Both the position numbers and the translations under genes were made by a program. The notes beneath the pieces are model-generated. The model worked only from the letters and a program-made list of their open reading frames with translations. It was not told the origin of the DNA and searched no databases. Positions 48,121 to 59,998 of a stretch of DNA of 64,000 nucleotides are shown one piece after another. Position 1 is the stretch's first letter. Each line of letters starts with the position of its first letter. Location: positions 25,580,792-25,644,791 of the forward strand of contig OX392532.1 of NCBI GenBank assembly GCA_947623455.1, written 5' to 3'. This DNA comes from Mimachlamys varia. Its lineage: Eukaryota > Mollusca > Bivalvia > Pectinida > Pectinidae.

Positions 48121-48166
48121 GTCTCTGAGAATAATGCAACATCATGCTGATTTAACAATAAGTATA

Positions 48167-48663
48167 CAGTGAAACCTCACTTAAAAACACCTCCGGATTA
48201 AGACCACCTCGTTATTAAGACTACTTCATTTCAGTCCCGAAAAAATCTTCTATATATCTTTGTATTTCAAGCTTCACTATTAAGACCATCCCACTATAAG
48301 ACCGCCTCGTTATTAAGACTAGTTTCGAAAAGTCCCAAATACCACTTTTGCACTAAGTTTCACCTCACTACTCAGACCACCAACCAAACATAAATTAAGT
48401 CACCCGGTATGTATTCCACTGTACACCTGTCAAGTGTCAGATCAGTAAACTATATTTTGGTGTCAAATTGGCTAATTAGCTACAATTACTGTGTGTTTAT
48501 CATAATGAAGCATATATATTAGTAAATGGACCATGAAAACAGGTCAAAAAGTGGATTTCAAAAGAAATCTGTCTGCAAGGTCACTCTCGGTATTCAGACC
48601 ACCCCGCTATTTAGATCACTTTGGTGTGGTTCCCAAGGTGGTCTTTATAGAAAGGTTTTACTG
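48167..48663. mobile_element. pogo/Tigger-like MITE, TA target (497 bp)
   Basis: Left end CAGTGAAACCTCACTTAAAA, right end the complement of CAGTAAAACCTTTCTATAAA, each bordered by TA. Internal TATTAAGACCACC phrases are repeated. CAGTRAAACCTC ends with a TA duplication are typical of pogo/Tigger non-autonomous elements. No transposase is present. Confidence 0.85.
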
Positions 48664-48854
48664 TAGTATAAGATATACATGACAATCTTCAACAATAGTA
48701 TTCACTGTATTATAACTGGTACATGTACCACACGCTGTATATCATTTTCATATACCATAAACGTGAGCACGTTAACGATCTAAACATCTTGGGAATTAAT
48801 ATATCTTTTCTATATCAGTATTGTTACTATGTCTTTCTGTGGTAAAACATGTTG
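48664..48854. other. Short unique spacer
   Basis: Nothing recognisable between the MITE and the 60-bp array. Confidence 0.4.
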
Positions 48855-49652
48855 TGTGTGTTTAACGTTATGTTGTGCGATTGTATATAGTTATACCGGT
48901 TAGTATCTCGAACTGGAAGTTTTTACGTTATGTTGTGTGATTGTATATAGTTATACCGGTTAGTATCTCGAACTGGCAGTTTTTACGTTATTTTGTGTGA
49001 TTGTATATAGTTATATCGGTTAGTATCTCGAACTGGAAGTTTTTACGTTATTTTGTGTGATTGTATATAGTTATATCGCTTAGTATCTCGAACTGGAAGT
49101 TTTTACGTTATGTTGTGCGATTGTATATAGTTATATCGCTTAGTATCTCGAACTGGAAGTTTTACGTTATTTTGTGTGATTGTATATAGTTATATCGGTT
49201 AGTATCTCGAACTGGAAGTTTTACGTTATTTTGTGTGATTGTATATAGTTATATCGGTTAGTATCTCGAACTGGAAGTTTTTACGTTATGTTGTGCGATT
49301 GTATAGGCCTATAGTTATATCGGTTAGTATCTCTAACTGGAAGTTTTTACGTTATTTTGTGTGATTGTATATAGTTATATCGGTTAGTATCTCGAACTGG
49401 AAGTTTTACGTTATTTTGTGTGATTGTATATAGTTATATCGGTTAGTATCTCGAACTGGAAGTTTTACGTTATTTTGTGTGATTGTATATAGTTATACCG
49501 GTTAGTATCTCGAACTGGAAGTGTTTACGTTATGTTGTGCGATTGTATAGGCCTATAGTTATATCGGTTAGTATCTCTAACTGGAAGTTTTTACGTTATT
49601 TTGTGTGATTGTATATAGTTAAATCGGTTAGTATCTCGATCTGGAAGGTGTT
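48855..49652. repeat. 60-bp tandem repeat, about 13 units
   Basis: Unit contains GTGTGATTGTATATAGTTAT, CGGTTAGTATCTCGAACTGG and AAGTTTTTACGTTATTTT. A rare variant with GTATAGGCCTATAG and CTCTAACTGG occurs at about 49302 and 49542, four units apart, indicating a higher-order duplication of about 240 bp. Confidence 0.95.
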
Positions 49653-49944
49653 ACGTACAAAATGGTTACTCCTTTTTCTTCGGTGCATGTGTGAAAATTT
49701 GCAATTTTAAATCTAGCAATTATTAATGCTTAAGTTGTCTATGCATACATAGCATTATTCCAATAACATGGTAATACTAATTCACCTTTTGAAAAAGTAA
49801 GAGAAGAGCTAAGTTTTCATTACGACTTACATAAATTGGTATGCTATATAAATCGGCTTTTCACTAATATTAATTAGCCGATTCAAATAGAATGATAGGC
49901 CGCAGAAAGGCCCAAATTGGCACCCCTCGTGAACTTACCCTTTC

Positions 49945-50025
49945 TTGCTAATTACATCACTGCTTCTCCAACCTATAGTGTTTTACATGTCGCAGTTGAG
50001 TCGTTAGTCTATTTTTTGCTCTTAA
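49945..50025 (+). pseudogene. Short reverse transcriptase family remnant
   Basis: TCACTGCTTCTCCAACCTAT and TTTACATGTCGCAGTTGA match the 18545-18600 part of the RT fragment in the copy 1 intron. Only about 70 bases are recognisable. Confidence 0.6.
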
Positions 50026-52005
50026 GGATATAGATAGGGGGCACAGTGTCTTCAGATGTTTTGCTTAATAATTTGGATATATATTTAATAACATACATGT
50101 ATCATATATCATTGGAAAGGTTATTAAATTTTCTATAAAGTGAACGAATAGTTATAGTGTTAAAGTAATTCACAATTTCATAATAGCATATAATATGAAA
50201 AATATCGGGCAATTTTGAATTTGGATCTTCTTTCACATTTTCTTACAAAACTGACAATACTTTTCCTACTGACGGACAGAAAGGTCATCTACAAAAACGT
50301 GCCTCAGATTTTTCCTATATGTTCTAAATTTGAAGTAATTTCGATTGTATGGTCTCTGGGTGGGATTTTCATACCCAAAATCACATAATTGGTTATAAAA
50401 CATGTTGTAGGTAAATTCTTCAGAAACTGAGGCATTGTTGACAGGGTCTTTCCCAATAATCCTGCAAAATGTGGAAGAAATCGGTTCATAGATGTCAAAG
50501 TTATGGCCGTTTGAAGAGAACAACTTGTTGAATTTATGAAAGGGCTCTAAAGACCAATTCCACTCTTTGAAATTGGATACCTCTGGTTTTAACACTAACC
50601 TGACCAGATTCTGCCTACCAAACCATTAATCATGACTGGACATGTATCCATCAAGTTGTCCTCCAAAAACACTGAGCATGTATTGTTTCAAATATCTGAG
50701 AAATTAATGAATATTAAAAGATTTCTCAGTGAAATGCCCCTTTCCCGCGGAAATGTCAGACAGGCCACACGATAAGCCCCTCCCATGTAATAACAGGGTC
50801 ATTAGCTACGGTTCCTGTAGTAGTAGGGATACAGGGTCATACATATTACATCAAAGACTGGCCACAGCTTCGAAGACTATGTAGCACAGTGCCAATGACT
50901 ATATAACTGACCATGCCACTGTATGGGGGTCTGTTTATTTTGTAAAATGATCTCCTTATGCGAGTCAAAGCTAGGGACTGTTTAACCTCACAATTTAATA
51001 TTTATTTTGGATTAAATAATCATATTGTATATATATATGCATATATTTTTTATTAAAATATTAATCTGTTATTTGATAAGCAAAGAGTACAATGCTTTGT
51101 AAGGTCACAAGATTGAATCAAATTGTTTTGTTTATCTCTCGAAGAGATCCATTTTGATTTACTCTTGTGTAACTTTTATTCTGTGATACATAGATAACTG
51201 ACTGTGTTGTATTTTTATTATCATTCTATGAGTAGATCCTTAATTCCTTGGAATCGGAAATATTTGAATAAATCATAGATAAATAAATAAATATCATGTT
51301 AAAATTTGCTGGCGATAGCAGCAAGTAAAAAAATCTTTTTTTCTTTTAATATACTATACTGGATGAAAGTTTGGGAATTTGTATACTGGTTCATGAAATA
51401 AGTTTGTTCTTACACACAAGAGCCAATGGATTAAGTGTGTATTAATTAGTAGTCTACTCTTTATTGTATAAAATGCAAAAATTAATTTAACTGTTGAAAA
51501 GACCCTTTTTAGTGTGACATTTTCTGCACAAGCTAAAATGTTCTATAATTGATGCAATTTTACATGTAGTTGTAGCTTTCAAAGACAATCGTACTTGTCG
51601 CTTAGCTTGTGTAAAGTAACAACTTATAATTAATTATAATACGATATTGATATATTCTAGATATAAATATCTCGAAACACATTAGAAACGATTCTCACTT
51701 TGTTTATAAAAATAGGCTTGACACACCTTTACTTCCGTAAATGTACGAAATGTCAATCACATGCTGGAGATAAACACCGACCATTTTTGGTTCTACACCA
51801 ACAAGCTAAACTGTAACCAGAGGTTATCTTACATCTTTTTTCTCATAAATGTTTCTAACGTCTGTCATTAGTCGAAGGGTTTCGACTCTCTGTTCCACTA
51901 AATATTGGTGTTACTGGCGACTCGATATTCACCAACAACACCGATTCTCAGCAGATCAGAGAGTCAGAACCCTTGGACTAATCTGTCATATATATGTCAA
52001 AATAT
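50026..52005. other. Downstream flank of copy 2, no gene
   Basis: From about 51030 it is paralogous to 28600-30387. The 109-residue minus frame at 50266-50595 has no counterpart elsewhere in the window and no recognisable domain. Confidence 0.5.
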
Positions 52006-52170
52006 GTGAAAAGGTATGGGGGCACCTGCCCGACCATGTGGGTTTTCTCCGGGTACTCCGGTTTCCTCCCTCAGTAAGACCCCTCGCGCGCTAACACCCA
52101 GGCCAACAAGAGTGATCAAAATAAGTTGAATAACTTGTTTCATAATTGTTGTAAAATAAATAAAGTTTAT
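52006..52170 (+). mobile_element. 5'-truncated SINE, uninterrupted paralogue
   Basis: GTGAAAAGGTATGGGGGCAC, CTCCGGGTACTCCGGTTTCC, AACTTGTTTCATAATTGTTG and an AAATAAAGTTTA end. It is the same insertion as 30388-30940 but without the MITE. Confidence 0.85.
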
Positions 52171-52679
52171 AGTTTTATGTATATGTCATTACTCCTTTAC
52201 GTAATATGGATTTCATTTATGTTGATCAGTTAATGGACATTTGAACCAATATGTCAAGACTATTGAATATTTTTATTTGAACGAAGCATAATGGAAACAT
52301 GTCATTTGTTTGAAATGCCCTGTTATATAAAAAGGGTATGTAATTTTCAGTGGAAATGAGATTTTGTTATACCATCTAAAGATTAAAATTTAAGTATTAA
52401 AACAATTTTTGTTGTTTGTTATTTAGAGCATAATACAACCTAAAATGAAATACACTTAAATGTTGCAAGGTTGACACAACTCGAGCCAAGGCCATTTAAA
52501 TTAACAAACTTCACGCCGACAAGCTTCTGGCATCATGACTCGAGAAATAATAATGGTTCTTCAAAAGATCATCGTAATGATTATGAATCTTGTGGCCTTG
52601 ATTATAAGCCAAAGTCGTTTCTGTTCGTATTTTTTGTAACACTCTGCAGCGGAAAGTTCGTTACCAAGTAAAACAAATT

Positions 52680-53077
52680 TAGGTCAGTTTGATTCTTCAG
52701 AACATATTTGACCCCTGTGACCTTGAAATTGGGCTAATGTAAGTCATTTGAACAAACTTCATAGCCCTTAATCCCAGCATGCTACAGGCCAAATATCAGG
52801 TCCCCGGGCCTTTCGGTTAATGAAAAGAAGTTGCTTGAATATTTTAACAAATTTGACCCCTGTGACCTTGAGAGTAGGTCAAGGTCCTTCATTTTAACAA
52901 ACTTGGTAGCCCTTCATCGACACATGCTACATGTCTAATAGCAGCACTCTGGGCCTTTAAGTTACTGAAAAAAATGTTGTTTGAAATAATAGTTTATACA
53001 CAGCGGACAGCTGAAGCCGACAGACGAAGCACGATGGCTATAGGTCATCTTGACCCTTTGGGTCAGGATGACCTAAA
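52680..53077. mobile_element. Dispersed repeat with terminal hairpin
   Basis: TTTGACCCCTGTGACCTTGA occurs at about 52708 and 52852, each followed by AACAAACTTSRTAGCCCTT, so the body is two diverged units of about 145 bp. It ends in a 35-base hairpin, TAGGTCATCTTGACCC with loop TTT and GGTCAGGATGACCTA. The organisation is like the repeat at 42420-43232. Confidence 0.6.
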
Positions 53078-54245
53078 CAGAAATACTATAAAACCTCAAT
53101 ACAATGTCCCTTAATTGTTTAATCTGCCAACTTGTTTACTGCCAATATTTTAAAATACCAAACTTCGTACATTCATAGCTTGTATGCATGCCAGGGTTAT
53201 ATATTATCAATTATACAGGTCAATAAAGCACAGTCATCTGAGGTTCGAACCGGGTAACCTTTAAACTCCAGACTGTTGCCAAACAATTGACCCAGTCCAG
53301 TTCTGATACTTATGAGGTAATTCTGCATAAGTTAAGAAAGCTCATAATTAGAGACTTTGCTTTAGTTTAAGCATTTAATTGTGGTACTTACATATTGAAG
53401 AACAACAATCATCTTCACCTTCACCCCTGAACTTTCAAAACAAACTACCCCAACCTTTGAATTGGAAGAGTTCATATGTGTCTATAGGGGTCAATGCAGA
53501 GTTAAAATAAAACAAATATAACAAAAAGTACTTCAAAAGATGTTAATGTTTTTATTCAGGGGAAAAATCACATTTTTGGTCACAATTAAAATTTGTTAGG
53601 CCACAATATTATGCTTAGCAATTATTCCAGTGTGTTCAAATGATGAGTACACTTTATACATTATGTATATAAATATTAAATGAAGTAAGCATTATATCAC
53701 ATATAAAGTAATGGTAATTACGACATATACCATTTTACTAGCTTGCCACAAATATTTGTGCCTGTGCCTGAAGCAGCAAGCAATTGAAAGGAAGTACAAA
53801 TGTTTAGGTCAGAAAAGAAGTGCATTTCTTTGAAATAATGCATTGTAAATCCATTAATATATAATATATATACTATAACACACGGAACTCCGAGTTTGTA
53901 TTAAATTACAAAAATAAACATAAGTCAGGGTAATGTTTGTCACCAAGATAATCGCCCTTTTGAATTCCAAGGATTACGCTCACTTAGTTCTCTGAATCCC
54001 TGTAAATGTGATGACAAAACGGACGGCACATGGTTATGTACGTAGCTAATCATCCTCAATATCCAGAGGTTAAGATCACATATGTTCTCTATAGGTGATC
54101 GTTACCCCTGGATATCGAGGATGGTAGCTAGTTTATTGGTTTCAGACTGAATATTCTGACCAATCGCTGGACTGTCGTCTGAGGAGTGGTGTCTGACTTC
54201 AAATCCTGACAATTCTCCATTACAATGCCACAAGATTCATTTGAT
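53078..54245. repeat. Third paralogue of the 32-kb repeat block, rDNA-free
   Basis: CCTCAATACAATGTCCCTTA at the left and CTGTCGTCTGAGGAGTG at the right align with 31985-32940. A segment of about 345 bases (53811-54155) is inserted relative to both other copies and contains the hairpin at 54043. The rDNA part present after 32950 in the other copies is missing here. Confidence 0.7.
54043..54130. repeat. 88-base imperfect hairpin
   Basis: TAGCTAATCATCCTCAATAT pairs with the complement of ATATCGAGGATGGTAGCTA, and CCAGAGGTTAAGATCAC with GTGATCGTTACCCCTGG, leaving a loop of about 15 bases. The ~36-bp stem with scattered mismatches is of pre-miRNA size but may equally be a MITE fold-back. Confidence 0.65.
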
Positions 54246-54493
54246 ATACATATATGTTAATATCCAACTAGTCCACAAGTATCGTCCACCAGTTAGTGCA
54301 TTCCAGTTTGTCATGACAACGCTGTACTGTATATACCATAGACATTTTCAGCCAGTTGAAATTTCACACTTTGCCATGAAACCTACTTTCTCTCAGTGTT
54401 AATTTTTGCCCATCATATTCATTAACTAAGTACATGTAATGTGTTATTGTTATTTTCATATTTTCTACCACCAATATAGTTGATTAGACTAGA

Positions 54494-54741
54494 TTGATGG
54501 GTGGTGGGGTGGTGCAGTGGATAGCGCACTAGGCTTTCACCAAGGCAACCGGTGTTTGATTCCCCGACCGGACGTGAAAAGGTATAGGTTCACCTGGCCG
54601 ACCACATAGGTTTTCTCTGGGTACTCCAGTTTCTTCCTACAATAATACCCCTCGCACGCTTACATCTGCGCCAACAAGAGTGATTAATATAAGTTGGATA
54701 ACTTGTTTCATAATTGTTGTAAAAGAAATAAAGTTTACATT
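54494..54741 (+). mobile_element. Full-length tRNA-headed SINE with 17-bp target duplication
   Basis: Flanked by perfect TAGTTGATTAGACTAGA at 54477-54493 and 54742-54758. Head GGTGCAGTGGATAGCGCACT (A box) and GGTGTTTGATTCCCC (B box), central GGTACTCCAGTTTCTTCC, tail AACTTGTTTCATAATTGTTG and AATAAAGTTTA. The intact duplication indicates a fairly recent insertion. Confidence 0.95.
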
Positions 54742-54970
54742 TAGTTGATTAGACTAGAGAGCGAAGATGTAAGTGAGCATAACCCCAGAGATTTCCAAAA
54801 TGTAGCATAATAATTTCTGTCTTATTTTCTATCAAAAGGACCAATTAAACCTGTTTTATGGAGTACTATCACATGAGCAAGGAGGCAGGCTGCAGATATA
54901 TCACAAAAAACATACAAAGAGTCTATATCAATGTAAGTTAACTCAATAGGCAGAAAAAGTCAATGATTAA

Positions 54971-55170
54971 AGGCCTATATCAAAAGTGTTGTTATCTCCC
55001 TTGTTTGAAACAAATTTGCGCCACGTAATTATGATGTCATAATGGGAATTACATCATCAGATTGTCACATGGCACCAAATCATCACAAAAACACTTCTCG
55101 GAAGTCCATCTTGTATCCACCATTATGGCCTATCAAGGAAAATAACAACACTTTTGGGAAAGGCCTATAT
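54971..55170. mobile_element. Small MITE with AAAAGTGTTGTTAT inverted ends
   Basis: Left AGGCCTATATCAAAAGTGTT, right AACACTTTTGGGAAAGGCCT, inverted. TTAA lies at 54967-54970 and 55171-55174, though the right terminus is ambiguous by four bases. About 200 bp, no coding capacity. Confidence 0.7.
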
Positions 55171-57109
55171 TTAAGTTGATTTAAATAATTATAAATCACA
55201 CATTAATGCATTGTATAAAATAGATTTTTTTGGCAAATATACAATTTTTTTTCATCATCATGCACAAAATACAGAAATTAATTTGTAGGTATACATATAT
55301 GTATGAAAATATGGATATGTACAATTTATACTTCATTACATGAAAATCTAAATAAAAAGATTTACATCATTTCATATACCATATAAAACATGAAAAAAGG
55401 GAATTACAGAGATCAGACAAGGAATAATAAAAAAATCAACAATGACAACAAATATACATCACAATATAGAACTACAGAAGAAAATAAAGTTTTCATAATT
55501 TAAGTTATAAGGATTTTCAATCTTTCAATGTAGAAAATAGGGCGACTCTCTATGAAATAGGGAGTCATTACAGATAAGATATAAGATAAAATATATGCAT
55601 GTGTTTTCTGAAAATAGAAAAACTTAGAGATAAGATATAAGATAAAATATATGCATGTGTTTTCTGAATAGAGAAAAACTTATTATTCATGTAATAGGTT
55701 ATTCTTAGTGTGATTAAACCATATCTTCACATTGCTTCCATTCTTCAACATGATGGTCAACTGGAGGGATGTGATGAATAACCTGTGGGACACAGGTTAT
55801 CAGAGCTTAGGCCCTTTCCCAACATCTCATTGACTATTTAAAGATTAGTTGTCATTTTTTGACTTTCAATGGTGTATAACATACATTGGTGCACCTACAT
55901 AATGAATAAGGTAAGCCAATGTATTTTTAACACAGATGAAAATAAAAAATATGATGACCAATATGCTTATATTTACATTTTTTGTTAAACAACGCACATG
56001 TGATGCAGACATATGCAGTATTATAGTATTAGTCAAAGCATGTTTCAACATCAGGGTAAATCCAGGCAGAGAGCAGCCAATCATTGACAGTGGAGCAGTG
56101 CAGTCTCCAACAATTTATAACAATTTTTATATCCTACACCATATAAACCCTCCACCAATATCTGCCTTCAGGCTTCTGGACCCTCGGGTGGATATTTACG
56201 TAGACGTCACAGACTATTATGGGGTAGAACATGGAAAGGGTCTTATTATAAGATAATATATAATATCATCGGATAATATATCACATCATATTACGAGATA
56301 ATATCTCATATTATATAAGATAATATCTTATATCAAGATATTATCATCAGATAATAATCACATATCAAAGGATAATACCATAAGATAATATCTTACATTA
56401 TAAGAACATATCTTATATCGTAAGATAATATATTACATGTATATCTTAAGATGTGTACAACTTCTTTTGTTCTGTAATTAACCCGCAATCATACTGGGTA
56501 TCAAATCTTGAAAACTTCAGTTCATGAAAATTTGAGCATTGTAGAGGAATAGTTTGCAGACAAGCCATGATATGTAGAAACATGGTAAGAAAGTGTAAGA
56601 TTAAAAAGTCACTTTGAAAAAATTTAAATGCTTAATACACAAAATTTAGAAACGATATGATAATACATAGTTAAGGTACTGTTGCTATACATTGTACATG
56701 TTCTAGTGAAAATAACTTTTCTTCCAGTAAGAAATTTATAGTTGTTATGCTTGGCTTTGTAGAGGTAAGATTGATTATTTTACATGTGATATAAAAGATA
56801 TGAAAAAAAACAAGATGATTATAAAAACTTCATCAGGAAAATAAAAATAATTACAGAAATGATACTATTAAATTAATTGAAACATTGCACATCAAAAATA
56901 ATTAGATTGTAAACAATACATTAACAATAATATATAACAAATCATTATGGATAGATGTACTACTGATACTACAACAAATACACTTACAAAATAACCCTTT
57001 CACTTCATGACAAATTACAATAAACCATTTGGACATACAAGATTGCCTTGTAAGATTCATTTCTTTTTTTAGAAAAATAAGATTTAGTTTACCGGTAGAT
57101 AGCTTTTAA
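55171..57109. other. Gene-poor AT-rich sequence with small duplications
   Basis: About 55 bases containing ATAAGATATAAGATAAAATA and ATGCATGTGTTTTCTGAA are duplicated at 55575 and 55631. From 56245 to 56430 the sequence is dominated by near-palindromic TAAGATAATATCTTA motifs. No credible exon is seen. Confidence 0.5.
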
Positions 57110-57489
57110 AGGCCCAATATATGTAACTTTCGGCAAAACTTGAAGCGAAAATCAAGCCTTATAAGTTTTTATATTTATAGATTTAGTTAAGATTAACTAA
57201 TATCAACAATATTCAAGATGAAGTCTTATGCGGTAACCGGTACAGCAGCAGTTGAAACTCAGTATTTGTAAACACGCATCCATTTTGAACTGTCTTCTAA
57301 CTTCGGCTTGTTGTTTAAGTTGGCCACACCCGAGTTCTTTTCAATTCTTTGGATTTTTTGGAGTTTTTTGTTAGTTACCGCTCAGGTTTACTTCGTTTTA
57401 GGCTTATTATTGCAAGGTTATCAACTGGGTTTTTTTAAAGATTTTTTCAGAAACACTAAAAATTTCCTGAAGTTACATATATTGGGCCT
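57110..57489 (-). mobile_element. MITE family AGGCCCAATATA, copy D, reverse orientation (380 bp)
   Basis: Starts AGGCCCAATATATGTAACTT and ends ACATATATTGGGCCT, with TTAA on both sides (57106-57109, 57490-57493). The internal order is inverted relative to copies A-C. Confidence 0.9.
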
Positions 57490-57574
57490 TTAAAAGCTAT
57501 GGTAATTTAAGACCGTGGCAAGTTTTGGTGGTGGAGGAAAGCTGGAGTTACCGTAGAAAAACCAACAACAAGTT

Positions 57575-57672
57575 GACTGCCCCAAATAGGTGTTGAGCCC
57601 ATGACTAAAAGATATAGGGCTAATGCTAGCAGAGCGACGGACACTCTAACCACTTTGTCAATGCATTTCGAC
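57575..57672 (-). mobile_element. tRNA-like SINE head fragment
   Basis: On the minus strand, AAGTGGTTAGAGTGTCCGTC is A-box-like and ATGGGCTCAACACC B-box-like, at about tRNA spacing. The body downstream is not recognisable. Confidence 0.5.
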
Positions 57673-58829
57673 CAGCTAAAGATACAGAGGTCGTTTGTGG
57701 GTTATAATTAATCTCCACTTGGCAAGTATCAAAGTATGTAAAATGTATCATGAAACTTGTAAATAATCTGTCGCCAACAAAATATTTTAGGAAAGCTAAA
57801 CATCAACCCTAATATTTTTCTTCAATATGTGTATATGTATATATGACATACAGTGTATAAACAATTTTTTTTTCTAAAAAATAGATGTAAAGCTATCATA
57901 ATGTATTAGCACGGTCCCAAACTTATATCATTAACAGAATGCTGATTTGTTTATTGGCAGAGGAACACTGAAAATTGGTGAGTCTGCATGAATTGTTTTT
58001 GCATGATGACCTTGTAGAGCTTTTAAATGACATTAGTTAAAGATACATGTCTCAATCTCATTGTGGTCAAGTGTATATCAGTTACCTCCCTTTTAGTTTT
58101 GGCTATAGCCTAACTGTACTGTAGCCCAGTTCAGCCAGGACACTTTCTTTGACCAAGTTAGCTCTATCAATAAGTACAATAGTAGATAACAATCCAAGTC
58201 TAGTGTTTTATGTGAAATTTATGATTTGTCACAAATATTTCATTCTAGTATGCCACATGCACAAGGCTCGCTAAATCGAAAAATTCTACAAGAATCATTA
58301 AATGAATCTAATACGAGATAGATACTCATGTTAAAAACCTGTGAATATGTATTGTTTGATACTGTTAGAATCCTGAGGATGTAGACAAAATTTAGTCTAA
58401 ATTGTGAAATGTTTTCTTGCATGTAAGGACAGCCTACTTTTTACAGAGTGGCATTAAATGGTAGATTAGGTAGTGAAGAGGTCACATTTATCTCAGGTCC
58501 AGAACGGGATGCTTGTAAACTTATAAAACAAAACAAAATTGAAATGATAAGTATGAGAAAAAAAAACATACCACCCGGTACAACATTTCGCATGGTCAAA
58601 ACCAGATAACACAGATATGTTTCTTTATGTAAAAAGAAGTTTCAATGAAAGTATTGGTCCCCAAGCTCTAGTAATGTATTTATAGCGGTTTTGGATAAGT
58701 ATGCCATATCTACACTTTAATTAATAAAAAAAACAAAAACAAAGTGAAGTAAAATTCAAACAAAATAAACAAACTTATAATCTGTAGATAAGAATATACT
58801 GGTATAATTCATATGTAACTATAAATCTT
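57673..58829. other. AT-rich sequence, no gene seen
   Basis: No exon, RNA gene or terminal repeat recognised. If the minus-strand SKICH gene extends left, this may be intron. Confidence 0.35.
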
Positions 58830-59095
58830 TTGTCTCGTTGAGAAATATTCTGTATCTTTGTGTGATATGAAGATGAATGTTTTTGAGTTTGCTTGGATGT
58901 GACCAAGATTTACATGGCGGGTGTCGTCGATGAAGCAGAAGATGCTTACTCTTCCGGAACACCTGATCTTATTCTCCTGTGCTTTTACAAGAGTCTCCAT
59001 GTAAGTCTTTCCTTTGATCCTATTTTTCCCTAGTTTAATCAATTTTGGGTTCGGATTATTGTTTTGTTGACGCTTTGGTATTCTCTGATTTTTTT
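58830..59095 (+). pseudogene. 3' end of a reverse transcriptase element
   Basis: TTACATGGCGGGTGTCGTCG and CTTACTCTTCCGGAACACCT match the tails at 18846 and 40822. Only the 3' end is present, as expected for a 5'-truncated insertion. Confidence 0.75.
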
Positions 59096-59146
59096 CTGAC
59101 CTTCATACATATTGAATAAGCTATGAAAATCAAAGTGTCTTTAACA

Positions 59147-59191
59147 GATGTCTACCTGGAGAACATGACAGTTGTTCTCCAGGTAGACATC
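59147..59191. repeat. Perfect 18-bp hairpin
   Basis: GATGTCTACCTGGAGAAC and its exact complement are separated by the nine-base loop ATGACAGTT. It is GC-richer than its surroundings and sits about 50 bases after the RT tail. Confidence 0.85.
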
Positions 59192-59402
59192 CTATGATAG
59201 CATTATTCTGATGAATTACTCTATGTGTTTTTAAATGTGTGCACTCTAATGGTCTGACTAGACCAACATATATTAGCGCAATCTTTAATTTCCACAAAGA
59301 TGGCAAGAATATATTTTTAAATCACTGGTTGTAAACTGTTCTGATTTTACTATAAGATGAAGAAATTTTAGTGCTGCACTTGAATTAGCATGATGACTTG
59401 AC

Positions 59403-59998
59403 CGTCAGGGTACCTCTAAAATAAATACACATACAGTACGTAGTCATGGTACCTCTAAAATAGATACACATACAGTACGTAGTCATGGTACCTCTAAAAT
59501 AGATACACATACAGTACGTAGTCATGGTACCTCTTAAATAGATACTCATACAGTACGTAGTCAAGATAACTCTAAAATAGATACACATACAGTACGTAGT
59601 CATGGTACCTCTAAAATAGATACACATACAATACGTAGTCAGGGTAACTCTAAAATAAATACACATACAGTACGTAGTCATGGTAACTCTAAAATAGATA
59701 CACATACAGTACGTAGTCATGGTAACTCTAAAATAGATACACATACAGTACTTAATCAGGGTACCTCTAAAATAGATACACATACAGTACGTAGTCATGG
59801 TACCTCTAAAATAGATACACATACAGTACGTAGTCATGGTACCTCTAAAATAGATACACATACAGTACGTAGTCATGGTACCTCTAAAATAGATACACAT
59901 ACAATACGTAGTCAGGGTAACTCTATAATAGATACACATACAGTACGTAGTCATGGTACCTCTAAAATAGATTCACATACAGTATGTAGTCATGGTAA
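59403..59998. repeat. 39-bp tandem repeat, about 15 units
   Basis: Unit CATGGTACCTCTAAAATAGA TACACATACAGTACGTAGT, with point variants such as GGTAACTC and AATACGTAG. Because 39 is 13 codons, the minus strand stays open for 189 residues with a 13-residue period; this is not evidence of a gene. Confidence 0.95.

Noticed and set aside
50266..50595. 109-residue minus-strand frame
   Set aside because: No domain, no splice-site support and no conserved counterpart; its composition is compatible with chance.
55936..56256. 106-residue open frame
   Set aside because: Hydrophobic low-information start and no recognisable domain; its end runs into AT-rich palindromic repeats.
59385..59954. 189-residue minus-strand open frame with a 13-residue period
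   Set aside because: It is the translation of the 39-bp minisatellite, which stays open because its period is a multiple of three.
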